Shown: positions 9,601 through 19,083, numbered from the stretch's first letter. The stretch: DNA of 64,000 nucleotides from Gammaproteobacteria bacterium (GCA_041395445.1 JAWLAO010000002.1:248001-312000); one strand, 5' to 3'. Numbers and translations: made by a program. Notes: generated by a model from the sequence alone, not told the origin.

Positions 9601-11590
9601 TTATGACCATAAAGCCATGGGTATTACTGCAAAAGGCGCCTGGGAATCAGTTAAACGTCATTTCAGAGAATTGAACATGGACTGTCAGAGTGAAGATTTC
9701 AGCGTTGTGGGAATTGGTGATTTGATGGGAGATGTTTTCGGTAATGGAATGTTATTGTCGAAACATATTTGTCTGAAAGCAGCATTCAACCACATGCATA
9801 TTTTTCTTGACCCCAATCCGGATGCGGCGACATCTTGGGTTGAAAGAAATCGGATGTTTAATTTACCGCGTTCGACCTGGGATGATTATGATAAATCCTT
9901 GATTTCTAAAGGTGGTGGAGTTTATTCGCGTTTTGATAAATCAATTCATTTGACGCCTGAAGTTAAAAAGTGGCTTGGTTTGAGTGTTGACGAGATGTCA
10001 CCGCAAGAGCTGATTAAAACACTGTTGAAAGCACCTGTTGACTTGCTTTGGAATGGTGGAATCGGAACTTATGTGAAATCCAGTGAAGAATCCCATTCAG
10101 ATGTTGGTGATAGCTCTAACAATGCATTAAGGGTTGACGGAAAGGATTTGAGATGTAAAGTCGTCGGTGAAGGCGGAAATCTGGGCTTTACCCAGCTTGG
10201 TCGTATTCAATTCGCAGAGCGTGGCGGAAAAATCAATACCGACTTTATTGATAACTCAGCCGGCGTGGATTGTTCCGATCACGAAGTGAATATCAAGATT
10301 TTGATTCAATCACTCCTTGAAGATGGAAAAATTGACGCGAAAGGACGAGTGAAATTACTGGAATCCATGACGGACAGCGTTTCGCAATTGGTATTGAGAA
10401 ACAATTATTCGCAAACTCAAACATTGAGTATGATGGAGCATCAAAGTGTTGAAAGACTGGGTGCAAAAGCTCATCTGATTAAAGTTTTGGAAAAACGGGG
10501 TTTGTTGGATCGTGAGATTGAGTTTTTACCTTCAGGAAAACAACTCAAGCAGAGACAAGCAGAAGGAAAAGGTCTGACTCGACCTGAATTATCAGTGCTT
10601 ATGAGTTATTCTAAACTGGCGTTGTTTGAAGACTTACTCAAGTCTGATGCTATAGATGACCCTTGGTTTTCATCGGTATTGATTGAATATTTCCCTGCAA
10701 AACTACACAAAACTGATGAGAAGTATCTGCTCGGACATCGTTTACATCGTGAAATTGTTGGAACGATTCTTACCAGTAAAATTATCGACCGCATGGGTGC
10801 CACATTTGTCCAACGAATTCATGAAGATACAGGTGCAGAAATTGGTGCGATTGCCAAAGCGTATGTTATTGCTGTTGAATTGTTCAATGTCGAAAATATC
10901 TGGAGTCAGATTGAAAGTCTCGACTTAGCCGTCAATTACAAGAAACAGTTAGAAGGTTTTGTTCATCTGTGGAGCAACTTGAGACAAGTTGTGCGTTGGA
11001 TTTTGAATAAATTTGGACAGAATATCAATATTTCAGAAGTGCTTGGACAATTACAAAAAGATGTTAAGAAGTTCATTGATGGTATTGATAAACACCTGCC
11101 GCCTAAAGATTTAACTGATTTGAAAAGAGCAGAATCTCAATGGGAGCGTGCGAATTATCCTCAATCCTTATCAGAATCATTGGCTAAAGTTAAATATTAT
11201 GTTGCGGCACTTGATGTGGTAGAAATTGCCAATAATACTTCGACTCAGGTTAAAAAAGCTGCTGAAATATTCTTCTCTTTAGGTGAGAAATTGAATCTAA
11301 TTTGGTTACAGCAAATGGTTGATAAACTGGAAGTGAGTAGTTCATGGCATGTTCATGCACGCGGTGTTTTACGCGATGAATTGTTTGAGCATCATAATAT
11401 TTTAACTCAGACTATTATTGAAAAGTATGGAACAGCTAAATCAAAACAAGTCGTTGATGAATGGATTAATGATAACAAACAACAAGTTCTGCATGTTCGT
11501 AAAATGATGCAACAAATGCGCAGTGAAAAAGTTTCGGATTATGCAACAGTGATGGTTGCGGTACGAAGCATTAATTCACTGGTTTCTTAA
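6668..11590 (+). CDS. gdhB: Large NAD-specific glutamate dehydrogenase
   Basis: This is the 180-kDa-class NAD-dependent glutamate dehydrogenase, which oxidises glutamate to 2-oxoglutarate and ammonium, mainly for amino-acid catabolism. At 1640 residues it matches the class of about 1600. An N-terminal half of ACT-like regulatory regions leads into the catalytic core, where RGGLRWSDRYEDFRTEVLG (about residue 845) and VPVGSKGGFVVK (about residue 878) carry the substrate-binding and catalytic lysines. Further on are FASGGSVGYDHKAMGITAKGA, GIGDLMGDVFGNGMLLS and VGEGGNLGFTQLGRIQFA. The 4.9-kb frame is uninterrupted, which matters when judging indels elsewhere in the window. It is monocistronic and closed by a strong terminator. 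Confidence 0.97.
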   Translation: MFGLSTTAHKKHIQAVRRNLTKIASPELLPVCKKTCELFFGGMSVSEIEMHSDSHWTEIINDFVNSIKKYNQQSGYVRVFNPSKEKDGFDNNNTVIQIICPDMPFIVDSVVLALAKNGLAMQLMTHPVANVSRSKSGVLKSAGESGDDFKESWTHIEISRIVDIEKISEIQTALELVINKVTVCVQDWKSMLGKVEEAKNDLVVKDSKSVHGKQLKFIDWLLDDNFTFLGYQYYQIQNNNSESPIVANRDSALGLYRSEAYLKDVDFLIDKDYQIQRQSDLMIITKLNARPRVHREGTLDYVGVVVINDEGNVIAEHRFVGLYTSAAINTRPWDIPYINDKVKGVTKRFKFGEASHTGKHIVHLMETLPRDEIMQSSSDELYATIYSILTILERQTANVTFRQDKFKRYYAFLVHIPRDKFNTEVRQMIQAILVEEVSGSNIEFQVKIEESNLTRLYLTVYTNHNFDISASELERKISAELKSWQERLQEILLKKHGNERGYFLAQKYAGCFPMAYMDDVSPKMAAYDVEYAAKLLDNAGLELSLYRPKDVSSKLFRFKIFRCQNTIPLSDVLPILENFGLHVVRERPYKVKLANGNCFWIQDFDLALSHGAELELKLVKERFKQAFKEIVNGVVENDSFNKLLILGGLTSRQIVVLRAISKYLKQTNLSFSQSYIQKALVSQAHISRWLLELFTVRFDVSFEDIPTKEHKNYLTDFKEKFDNQLNHLGVKLNEFQENAVSQYFTSASFNRKRQEKKVIAVVRALLDTVSSQDEDTIIRSFCEVILAILRTNFYQNDVRGNHKSYVSFKLNSSKVPQMPKPVPFREIFAYSPRFEAIHLRKGEVARGGLRWSDRYEDFRTEVLGLMKAQNVKNSIIVPVGSKGGFVVKQMPKGGREEVLAEGIECYKNFIRSMLDITDNIVSGKVVNPENVIRYDHDDPYLVVAADKGTAKFSDIANGISADYGFWLGDAFASGGSVGYDHKAMGITAKGAWESVKRHFRELNMDCQSEDFSVVGIGDLMGDVFGNGMLLSKHICLKAAFNHMHIFLDPNPDAATSWVERNRMFNLPRSTWDDYDKSLISKGGGVYSRFDKSIHLTPEVKKWLGLSVDEMSPQELIKTLLKAPVDLLWNGGIGTYVKSSEESHSDVGDSSNNALRVDGKDLRCKVVGEGGNLGFTQLGRIQFAERGGKINTDFIDNSAGVDCSDHEVNIKILIQSLLEDGKIDAKGRVKLLESMTDSVSQLVLRNNYSQTQTLSMMEHQSVERLGAKAHLIKVLEKRGLLDREIEFLPSGKQLKQRQAEGKGLTRPELSVLMSYSKLALFEDLLKSDAIDDPWFSSVLIEYFPAKLHKTDEKYLLGHRLHREIVGTILTSKIIDRMGATFVQRIHEDTGAEIGAIAKAYVIAVELFNVENIWSQIESLDLAVNYKKQLEGFVHLWSNLRQVVRWILNKFGQNINISEVLGQLQKDVKKFIDGIDKHLPPKDLTDLKRAESQWERANYPQSLSESLAKVKYYVAALDVVEIANNTSTQVKKAAEIFFSLGEKLNLIWLQQMVDKLEVSSSWHVHARGVLRDELFEHHNILTQTIIEKYGTAKSKQVVDEWINDNKQQVLHVRKMMQQMRSEKVSDYATVMVAVRSINSLVS

Positions 11591-11601
11591 TACAGGAATT
11601 A

Positions 11602-11641
11602 AACTCCCGAAAGTATACGAAATATTTTCGGGAGTTTTTTT
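11602..11641 (+). terminator. Intrinsic terminator of gdhB
   Basis: AACTCCCGAAA and its complement TTTCGGGAGTT form an 11-bp stem with a loop of about 13 nt, followed by a run of T. It begins 12 bases after the gdhB stop and lies before the end of the convergent glmU. Confidence 0.9.
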
Positions 11642-11658
11642 ATGAACAATTGATTTAA

Positions 11659-13017
11659 TTATTGTTTCTTAGGTTTTTGCCAGCCGTCTATGGTCTTTTG
11701 TCTGGCTCTTGATAAAGTCAGTTTACCACTTTCCGCATTTTTTGTCAGAGTTGTACCTGCTCCGATTGTAGCCCCTTTTCCGACAGTCACAGGTGCTACC
11801 AACTGAGTGTCAGAACCGATAAAAACATCGTCTTCAATAATCGTTTTAAATTTATTAACACCGTCATAATTGCATGTGATAGTACCGGCTCCGATATTAA
11901 CATTATCACCAATTTCACTATCACCCAGATAAGTTAAATGGCTGGCTTTCGAGTTGTAACCGATAGTCGTTTTTTTAGTTTCCACAAAGTTCCCGACTTT
12001 GGCTTTTTCGCCAATAACAGTCCCGGGACGCAAACGGGCAAACGGACCAATATCACAATCTCCTTTGGTGATAACATTTTCAAGCATTGAATGAGGGGCT
12101 ATCCGAGTGTTTTTACCCAGTTTACAGTTTTTGATAATTGAATAAGCACCAATGCTGACGTTATCAGCGATTTCGTTATCTCCTTCAAATATCACGCCGG
12201 TATCAATTTCAATATCTTGTCCGCAAGTGAGCTGACCTCGAATCTCAACAGTTTTTGGATGCGGCATAGACACACCGGAAAGCATCAGATGTTTGCGATA
12301 TTTTGTTTGTAAAATAGTTTCACATTCAGACAGTTGCACACGGTCATTGATGCCTTTAATGCTTCGGTTGTCGCGCACGGTTACCGCAGAAAAGGGTTGG
12401 TTGTTTTTAAAACCAAGCCCAATAACGTCGGTGAGATAATATTCACCTTGAGCATTGTTATTGTCAATTTGTTGTATCCAACTTTGTAAGTTCTCTGATT
12501 CAGCCAGAATAATCCCCGAGTTGATTTCGGATATCTGTTTCTGTTGCTGACTAGCATCTTTTTCCTCAACAATAGCTTCAATTTGATTCTCTGAATTTTT
12601 AATAATTCGCCCATAACCAAAAGGATTTTGCATCTCAGCAGAGAGAACCGCTTGTTTGTATTGTGTGAGCTTTTGTAAATCATCAAATTCAATCAATGGA
12701 GCATCACCGACTAAAATTAAAACCGAAGAGTTTTTGTCAAGATGGGCGGCTGCTAACTGTACGGCATGACCTGTTCCTTGAGGGTTGTTTTGTTCAACCC
12801 AAACAACATTTTCATGCTCTAAATATTTTTTTAATTGTTCACCCTGGTGTCCATAAACCATGATGATTTTATTCGGATTTAATAATTTTGCGGTGTCCAA
12901 AACATGATCAATAATGGCTTTTCCTGCTAAAGGATGAAGAACTTTTAATTTTTCTGACTTCATTCGGGTTCCTTTTCCCGCTGCCAGAATGATAATGTTG
13001 AGATTGTTGTTAGCCAT
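11659..13017 (-). CDS. glmU: Bifunctional UDP-GlcNAc pyrophosphorylase / GlcN-1-P acetyltransferase
   Basis: GlmU acetylates glucosamine-1-phosphate and then uridylates it to UDP-GlcNAc, the precursor of peptidoglycan and lipid A. The N-terminal nucleotidyltransferase begins IIILAAGKGTRMKSEKLKVL. The C-terminal left-handed beta-helix shows hexapeptide repeats such as NIGAGTITCNYDGVNK and ends with RARQKTIDGW. I chose the ATG at 13017, giving MANNNLNIIILAAG (452 residues). An in-frame ATG at 13044 would add nine residues; neither has a strong Shine-Dalgarno. glmS is not in the window. Confidence 0.96.
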   Translation of the reverse strand: MANNNLNIIILAAGKGTRMKSEKLKVLHPLAGKAIIDHVLDTAKLLNPNKIIMVYGHQGEQLKKYLEHENVVWVEQNNPQGTGHAVQLAAAHLDKNSSVLILVGDAPLIEFDDLQKLTQYKQAVLSAEMQNPFGYGRIIKNSENQIEAIVEEKDASQQQKQISEINSGIILAESENLQSWIQQIDNNNAQGEYYLTDVIGLGFKNNQPFSAVTVRDNRSIKGINDRVQLSECETILQTKYRKHLMLSGVSMPHPKTVEIRGQLTCGQDIEIDTGVIFEGDNEIADNVSIGAYSIIKNCKLGKNTRIAPHSMLENVITKGDCDIGPFARLRPGTVIGEKAKVGNFVETKKTTIGYNSKASHLTYLGDSEIGDNVNIGAGTITCNYDGVNKFKTIIEDDVFIGSDTQLVAPVTVGKGATIGAGTTLTKNAESGKLTLSRARQKTIDGWQKPKKQ

Positions 13018-13160
13018 GCACAATTTTAATAGCAAAAATGGCATTGTACATCATGTGATTGAAAATCTCTTTTAATTTACATTTTTAACTGATTGCTTTG
13101 ACTAAAATCGGGGATGGTCTAAAATGACGATTCAACTTTTCGCAAAGCGTTATTTTCAAA

Positions 13161-13919
13161 TTGTTTTACTACTTTTTTAAAAGAGAAATCAGAGATAAAT
13201 ATTTAGGCAATTTAACCGGAATTGCCTGGGTCTTTATTCAGCCGATTATCACTTTGCTGATATATTGGTTCGTTTTCGATAAGATATTTCAAGCGAGATT
13301 CTCAAAAGATCAACAGGATGTCGGATTTATTGTTTATCTGGCGGTTGGTTTTTGGCCGTGGATGGCATTTTCCGAGTCATTAATCCGTTCTATCACTGCG
13401 GTGTCAGACAAGTCTGACTTGATTGGTAAGATAAAAATTAATCTTAAAATCCCGGTGATTGCTTCAATCTCAGCAGTTTTTTGCCTGAATATGATCGGTT
13501 ATCTGGTGGTTTTAGTGAGTTTGGCGATTTTTAATGAAAACTTTGATTATGTCTCAATCCCATTGCTGATATTGCCAATTGCACAAATGTATTTGTTAGC
13601 AATCGCTTTGGGTTTAATGTTTTCTGCATTCAATGTTTTTATAAAGGATACTCAGCAATTTATTACTACAATCATTACCTTGTGGTTCTTTTTAACACCG
13701 ATTATTTATTCTGAGTCGATTTTACCTGACAGATTTAAACAGATTATTCAATTTAACCCTTTATACACGCCAATCACATTTATCCATCGTGCGGTTATTA
13801 CCCATGAAAGTTTACCTTGGTTGAAACTTTCGATTCTATATTTGGTTACTTTTTTGTTGCTATATTTAGCGGTTAAAATGTTTGATAAATTAGCAGATCA
13901 TTTTGCTGATTTTCATTGA
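13161..13919 (+). CDS. ABC-2 type polysaccharide/polyol-phosphate export permease (Wzm-like)
   Basis: This is a six-helix inner-membrane permease of the ABC-2 class that exports polysaccharide or teichoic-acid precursors with an ATPase partner. Family features are FFKREIRDKYLGNLTGIAWVF at the N terminus, GFWPWMAFSESL and a final FNPLYTPITFIHRAV. The open frame begins at a TTG at 13161. An ATG at 13124, in another frame, reads MTIQLFAKRYFQIV and would join family-like sequence if one base were restored in the T/A-rich tract at 13160-13180, so the true start is doubtful. No Wzt-type ATPase is adjacent: the next gene is a macrodomain protein on the other strand. Confidence 0.8.
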   Translation: MFYYFFKREIRDKYLGNLTGIAWVFIQPIITLLIYWFVFDKIFQARFSKDQQDVGFIVYLAVGFWPWMAFSESLIRSITAVSDKSDLIGKIKINLKIPVIASISAVFCLNMIGYLVVLVSLAIFNENFDYVSIPLLILPIAQMYLLAIALGLMFSAFNVFIKDTQQFITTIITLWFFLTPIIYSESILPDRFKQIIQFNPLYTPITFIHRAVITHESLPWLKLSILYLVTFLLLYLAVKMFDKLADHFADFH

Positions 13920-13930
13920 TAGGAAATTAA

Positions 13931-14392
13931 CTAACTTCCATCAAAAATAACTAAAGTGTGATTTTCGCCTTTAAGTTCTTCATCAATGATTTGGCTGATT
14001 TTTTGCCAATTTCCACCGGCTAATCCGGCTCCGATTTGCGGATAGGCGATTTTTTTGCCATGAAATTGAAGTTTGATTTGATTGAATATTTTTCTTAAAG
14101 ATTTATATTCAACCAAATCATCTTTTCCTGACCAATGAAACTGGGTATAAGCATTGATAACTAAAAGTTTTGAATGATTGTCGATTGTGATTGCAGCTTG
14201 AGAAAATGTTCCCAACTTATTTTTATCGCCTATAGGAGTTTTTAAATCAGCATCCCATGCTTGTGGAAAAGCTTGCTTAATTGACTTCGCAATCCCGGCA
14301 TCCATTGCGCAAAAGCAATTACACCCATGAATGATAAGGTCAAACTCGCCTTGCAGTGCTAAAGTGATTAGATTGCCGTTAATGACCTTCAA
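13931..14392 (-). CDS. Macrodomain (ADP-ribose binding/hydrolase) protein
   Basis: This is a stand-alone macrodomain of 153 residues. Such proteins bind ADP-ribose and often remove it from proteins or hydrolyse O-acetyl-ADP-ribose. The ligand-pocket motifs are HGCNCFCAMDAGIAKSIKQ (about residues 22-40) and YPQIGAGLAGGNW (about residues 116-128). It starts three bases after tdh ends and is probably the last gene of the fadD-tdh operon. The substrate cannot be read from the sequence. Confidence 0.88.
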   Translation of the reverse strand: MKVINGNLITLALQGEFDLIIHGCNCFCAMDAGIAKSIKQAFPQAWDADLKTPIGDKNKLGTFSQAAITIDNHSKLLVINAYTQFHWSGKDDLVEYKSLRKIFNQIKLQFHGKKIAYPQIGAGLAGGNWQKISQIIDEELKGENHTLVIFDGS

Positions 14393-14395
14393 AGT

Positions 14396-15415
14396 TTACC
14401 ATTTGCAAACGACTTTTCCGCATTGACCGGATTGCATTAAATCGAAGCCGGTTTGAAAATCATCAATATTAATCACATGGGTAAGAACCTTGGATAAGTC
14501 AAAACCGGTTCGAAGCATTTGTGTCATTTTATACCAGGTTTCATACATTTTACGTCCGTATATCCCATGAACTTTCAACCCTTTGAAAATAATTTCATCC
14601 CAATCAATCTGAGTGGAACGAGGCAGAATCCCAAGCAATGCAATTTTACCACCGTGATACATGGATTTGAGCAAATCATTGTACGCATGCGGGTTGCCCG
14701 ACATTTCTAATGCAACATCAAACCCGGTGATGTTCATTTCTTTCATGACATCGGCGAGTCGTTCTTGAGTGACGTTAATGGTGCGATCGGCACCAATTTT
14801 TTTGGCTAAATCCAAACGATAGTTATTGATGTCAGTAATAACGACATTGCGGGCTCCTACGTGTTTACAAATTCCGGCAGCAATTATGCCGATAGGACCG
14901 GCACCGGTAATCAGAACATCTTCACCAATGACATCAAATTCAAGAGCACAATGTGCTGCGTTACCATAGGGATCGAAGAATGCTGCTAATTCAGAAGAAA
15001 TATCTTTATGAACCGGCCAAAGATTCTTGGCAGGAACGGAAATGAACTCTGCAAATGCACCATCCCGATTGACACCAATACCAACAGTATTCGGGCACAA
15101 ATGCGGAGTTCCGGCACGACAATTGCGGCAAACACCACAGGTGATATGACCTTCGGCACTGACTCTTTGTCCAATTTCATAGCCTTGAACTTCACTTCCC
15201 AGTTCTACAATATTTCCGACAAATTCGTGACCAATGGTCATAGCTGGTTTGATTGTTTTTTGAGACCATTCATCCCAATTGTAGATATGTAAATCAGTTC
15301 CGCAAATGGCGGTCATTTCGACTTTTATCAGAACATCGTTATGTCCGACAAACGGCATTGGAACATCTTCCATCCAAATTCCTTGTTTTGGATGCTTTTT
15401 TACGAGTGCTTTCAT
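14396..15415 (-). CDS. tdh: L-threonine 3-dehydrogenase
   Basis: Tdh oxidises threonine to 2-amino-3-ketobutyrate with NAD+, the first step of threonine breakdown to glycine and acetyl-CoA. It is a zinc medium-chain dehydrogenase of 339 residues. Catalytic-zinc Cys38 is in MTAICGTDLHIYNWDEW and GHEFVG follows. The structural zinc cluster is CGVCRNCRAGTPHLC, and the NAD-binding glycines are in ITGAGPIGIIAAG. The family-specific FDPYGNAAHCALEFD and GIYGRKMYETWYKM set it apart from other dehydrogenases. It lies 10 bases after fadD. The partner kbl is not in the window. Confidence 0.95.
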   Translation of the reverse strand: MKALVKKHPKQGIWMEDVPMPFVGHNDVLIKVEMTAICGTDLHIYNWDEWSQKTIKPAMTIGHEFVGNIVELGSEVQGYEIGQRVSAEGHITCGVCRNCRAGTPHLCPNTVGIGVNRDGAFAEFISVPAKNLWPVHKDISSELAAFFDPYGNAAHCALEFDVIGEDVLITGAGPIGIIAAGICKHVGARNVVITDINNYRLDLAKKIGADRTINVTQERLADVMKEMNITGFDVALEMSGNPHAYNDLLKSMYHGGKIALLGILPRSTQIDWDEIIFKGLKVHGIYGRKMYETWYKMTQMLRTGFDLSKVLTHVINIDDFQTGFDLMQSGQCGKVVCKW

Positions 15416-15425
15416 CTGTGTTATT

Positions 15426-17078
15426 TTATTCTCTCAAATCTTTACGAAGAATTTTTCCGACATTTGATTTAGGTAACTCATCGCGGAATTCAACGTGTTT
15501 TGGTACTTTATAGCCTGTTAGATTTTCACGGCAATGGGAAATGACATCATCGACTGAAATTTCTGTACTGGCGACGACAAATAATTTTACCACTTCTCCT
15601 GATTTTTCATCGGCAATTCCAATCGCTGCACATTCAACAATGTGAGGGTGTAAACAAGCGGCATCTTCTATTTCGTTCGGATAAACATTAAATCCTGAAA
15701 CCAGAATCATGTCTTTTTTCCGATCGACAATTTTGAAATATCCTTCCTCATTCATGACTGCAATATCGCCGGTTTTCAGCCAGCCGTTTTCATCAATGGT
15801 TTCAGCAGTCGCTTCAGGGCAATTCAGATAACCTTTCATAACCTGAGGTCCACGAATGCAAAGTTCACCGGATTCTCCAACAGGTAATGAGTTGCCATCA
15901 TCATCTCTGATGTCACATTCAGTTGATGAAATTGGAAGTCCTATCATTCCGTTAAAGTCTTTCAAATTTGCCGGGTTCATACAAGCTGCAGGACAGGTTT
16001 CTGTTAAACCATAGGCTTCGATAAGAGTGACGCCGGTGGTTTTTTTCCAACGTGTTGCTGTATCTTTTTGTACAGCCATACCTCCGCCCAGTGCAAATCG
16101 AAATCGACTGAAATCCAAATCTTTAAATCCGCGAGTGTTCAATAATCCATTGAATAAAGTATTCACTCCGGTTAAAGCAGTAAATTTATGATTGGCTAAT
16201 TCCTTTACAAATCCCGGCATATCGCGCGGGTTTGTAATTAATATATTTTTAGCTCCATATTGCGCAAATAACAGGCAATTCGCATTGAGAGCAAAAATGT
16301 GATAAAGTGGCAAAGCTGTGATGACAATTTCTTCGCCTTCTTTGAGACTGCCTTGATTCCATGCTTTGACTTGCTCCACGTTATAAACCATATTGCTGTT
16401 AGTCAGCATTGCACCTTTGGAAACTCCGGTCGTACCGCCGGTATATTGCAAAAATGCCAAATCATCCAAATTGGTTTTCACAGGCGTGAAGTTGAGAGTT
16501 GAGCCCTTTGAAACTGCTTGATTGAATGTAATGGTTTTATTCAAAGTAAATGGCGGAACCATTTTTTTGACTTTTTTAACCATGAAGTTCATGATTTTTC
16601 CTTTAAAACCCAATAAGTCACCTAGTTGAGTTGTGATCACTTCTTTCACAGGTGTTTCATCAATTACCTCTTGTAAGGTATGGGCAAAATTTTCCATTAC
16701 GATGATTGCTTTTGCCGAAGAGTCATTGAGTTGGTGCTTTAACTCTCTGGCTGTATATAAAGGATTCGTATTTGTCACAACCATTCCTGCACGCAAAATT
16801 GCCAAAACGGCTACCGGGTATTGCATGACATTTGGCATCATGATTGAAACAGCAGTGCCTTTTTCAAGTTTTGATTGTAAATAGGCAGCCAGGTTTTGGC
16901 TCATGTCATCGAGTTGTTTGTAAGTTATTCTCTTACCAAAATTGACATAAGCCGTTCGGTCTGCATGTTTTTTGCAGGCGTCCTCAAGCATTTCTGCCAC
17001 TGAGTTATAAGGCACACTTTCAATAAATTCCGGCACTCCGGGCGGATAGGATTTCAACCATGGTTTTGCTATGTCCAA
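15426..17078 (-). CDS. fadD: Long-chain fatty acid-CoA ligase
   Basis: FadD activates free fatty acids to acyl-CoA through an acyl-adenylate, feeding beta-oxidation or phospholipid synthesis. It belongs to the ANL superfamily, with the P-loop YTGGTTGVSKGAML near residue 212, EAYGLTETCPA, the hinge GWLKTGDIAVMNEEGYFKIVDRKKD and a C-terminal GKILRKDLRE holding the catalytic Lys. The 550 residues match E. coli FadD (561). It is the first gene of a fadD-tdh-macrodomain operon. Confidence 0.95.
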   Translation of the reverse strand: MDIAKPWLKSYPPGVPEFIESVPYNSVAEMLEDACKKHADRTAYVNFGKRITYKQLDDMSQNLAAYLQSKLEKGTAVSIMMPNVMQYPVAVLAILRAGMVVTNTNPLYTARELKHQLNDSSAKAIIVMENFAHTLQEVIDETPVKEVITTQLGDLLGFKGKIMNFMVKKVKKMVPPFTLNKTITFNQAVSKGSTLNFTPVKTNLDDLAFLQYTGGTTGVSKGAMLTNSNMVYNVEQVKAWNQGSLKEGEEIVITALPLYHIFALNANCLLFAQYGAKNILITNPRDMPGFVKELANHKFTALTGVNTLFNGLLNTRGFKDLDFSRFRFALGGGMAVQKDTATRWKKTTGVTLIEAYGLTETCPAACMNPANLKDFNGMIGLPISSTECDIRDDDGNSLPVGESGELCIRGPQVMKGYLNCPEATAETIDENGWLKTGDIAVMNEEGYFKIVDRKKDMILVSGFNVYPNEIEDAACLHPHIVECAAIGIADEKSGEVVKLFVVASTEISVDDVISHCRENLTGYKVPKHVEFRDELPKSNVGKILRKDLRE

Positions 17079-17220
17079 TTTTCTTCTCCCAATTTTTTAT
17101 ATATATTTTGCCGAATTATTCTAAAGCAATTCCTTGCATTTGAAAATTAAAATTTCATTTTAGTTATGAACTCATGCTAAACTTAGTAATTGAGAAATAC
17201 ACTGGTTTGTTCGTTAAATA

Positions 17221-19068
17221 ATGATTGATACTACTGTTGTTGTGAGTTCTCCTGAACCACACACTATGGCTGTTTTATTGCTGACATTGTTGGCGTTAAT
17301 ACTGTTTACCAGAGAAAATATTCCTTTACAAACCTCTAGTTTGTTTATTTTATGTGCTTTGATTCTCGGCTTTGAACTGTTCCCTTATCAGTTGCCTGAT
17401 GGAAGTATTTTTAGTACCAAAGAATTTTTTGCAGGCTTTGGAAACTCGGCTTTGATTGCGGTTTCTGCGCTTATGGTTGCGGGTCAGGCGCTCGTTCGTA
17501 CCGGTGCGATGGAGCCAATTGGTCGAATGCTTGCCAAATTATGGAGGATAAGTCCGTCATTTAGTTTGCTTTTGACTTTGCTTACAGGTGCGATTCTCAG
17601 TGCTTTTGTCAACAATACACCGATTGTGGTCTTGTTACTTCCAATTTTGGTCAATGTCGCCCTCCGCACAGGACGCTCTCCTTCCGGTACATTATTACCG
17701 ATGGGGCTGGCGACATTGCTTGGAGGAATGGCAACAACAATAGGAACTTCAACAAACCTTTTAGTTGTTAAGGTTGCTGAGGATTTGGGTGTTCCTGAGT
17801 TTGGAATGTTTGATTTTATCATGCCCGTAACAATTACCAGTGTTGTAGCTATTTTGTATTTATGGCTATTGGTTCCGAGAATGGTTCCCGACCGCTCACC
17901 ACCATTACAAGACACTTCACCCCGAGTTTTTACTGCTGAAATAGAAATCAAAGAGGGTGGATTTGCTGATGGAGCCACGCTTGCCAATATTCGTGAAAAA
18001 GCCGGTGGTGAAATCAATATTGAAAGAATTATTCGTTCCGGAAGTTTATCCATTGCGACATTGCCGGATGTTATTGTCAAAGCTAACGACCGATTGGTGG
18101 TAAAAGATACATCTGATAATTTGAGGGAATATGAGCTCGAACTTGGTGGTAAATTATTTGCCGGGAAAGATGAGGTTGATGAAGAACATCCCTTAAGTGC
18201 CGGAGATCAGAGTATTGCCGAAGTTGTAGTTACCCGAGGCTCTACTCTCGACCGAGTCAGAATTGCAGATGCTCGTTTGAACTTTAAATATGGGCTGACT
18301 TTATTAGCCGTTCACTCACATGGTAAAACCAAACAAGCACGCTCTAAGGGTGTGGAGGACACCATTTTGATGCCGGGTGATGTATTGTTGGTTCAGGCAA
18401 CTCAAAAAGCAATTCGTGAGGTCAAAGCTACCGGCGAACTTCTGGTGCTAGATGGTGGTGAAGAATTGCCACATACCTCAAAAGCACCTATCGCATTAAC
18501 TGTGATGGGATTAATTGTTGGATTGGCAGCATTTGGCGTTTTGCCTATTGTTGTCAGTTCTGTTGTGGGATGTTTGGTGCTTATTATCACCGGATGTCTA
18601 AGATGGAAAGATGCCACAGCAGCATTGAGTGCGCAGGTGATTTTTATCATTGTTGCTTCTCTGGCATTGGGTGTCGCATTGATACAAACCGGTGGAGCTG
18701 ACTATTTGGCAAGCCTGTTTGTTGCCAGTACTTCGGGTTTCTCTCCGGGTGTTGTATTGGCAATCTTAATTTTTTCTATGGCAGTCATGACAAATGTTGT
18801 CTCCAATAATGCTGCTGCTGTTATTGGGACACCAATCGCGGTCAGTATTGCTCAAACTCTGGGAATGCCTGTGGAACCATTTGTTTTAGGAGTTTTATTT
18901 GGGGCTAATATGAGTTATGCTACTCCTATGGCTTATCAAACAAATTTGTTGGTGATGAATGCCGGAGGTTATAAATTTTCTGATTTTGTTAAAGTAGGTG
19001 TTCCATTGGTAATCATCAATTGGTTAATGTTGTCCGGTTTGCTGACGTGGGTATATAAATTGTATTAA
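17221..19068 (+). CDS. SLC13/DASS-type permease with central TrkA-C domains
   Basis: This is an inner-membrane transporter of 615 residues. Hydrophobic segments fill the N-terminal 225 and the C-terminal 200 residues. The repeated SLC13-type loops AFVNNTPIVVLLLPI / TTIGTSTNLLV and TNVVSNNAAAVIGTPIA / ATPMAYQTNLLVM are clear. Between them (about residues 225-415) lie two TrkA-C/RCK_C-like modules, for example VVVTRGSTLDRVRIADARLNF. Proteins of this design carry dicarboxylates, sulfate or other anions; the substrate here is unknown. It heads an operon with a GCS2-CBS protein 15 bases downstream. Confidence 0.85.
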   Translation: MIDTTVVVSSPEPHTMAVLLLTLLALILFTRENIPLQTSSLFILCALILGFELFPYQLPDGSIFSTKEFFAGFGNSALIAVSALMVAGQALVRTGAMEPIGRMLAKLWRISPSFSLLLTLLTGAILSAFVNNTPIVVLLLPILVNVALRTGRSPSGTLLPMGLATLLGGMATTIGTSTNLLVVKVAEDLGVPEFGMFDFIMPVTITSVVAILYLWLLVPRMVPDRSPPLQDTSPRVFTAEIEIKEGGFADGATLANIREKAGGEINIERIIRSGSLSIATLPDVIVKANDRLVVKDTSDNLREYELELGGKLFAGKDEVDEEHPLSAGDQSIAEVVVTRGSTLDRVRIADARLNFKYGLTLLAVHSHGKTKQARSKGVEDTILMPGDVLLVQATQKAIREVKATGELLVLDGGEELPHTSKAPIALTVMGLIVGLAAFGVLPIVVSSVVGCLVLIITGCLRWKDATAALSAQVIFIIVASLALGVALIQTGGADYLASLFVASTSGFSPGVVLAILIFSMAVMTNVVSNNAAAVIGTPIAVSIAQTLGMPVEPFVLGVLFGANMSYATPMAYQTNLLVMNAGGYKFSDFVKVGVPLVIINWLMLSGLLTWVYKLY

Positions 19069-19083
19069 AGAGGGTAGGGTCTT

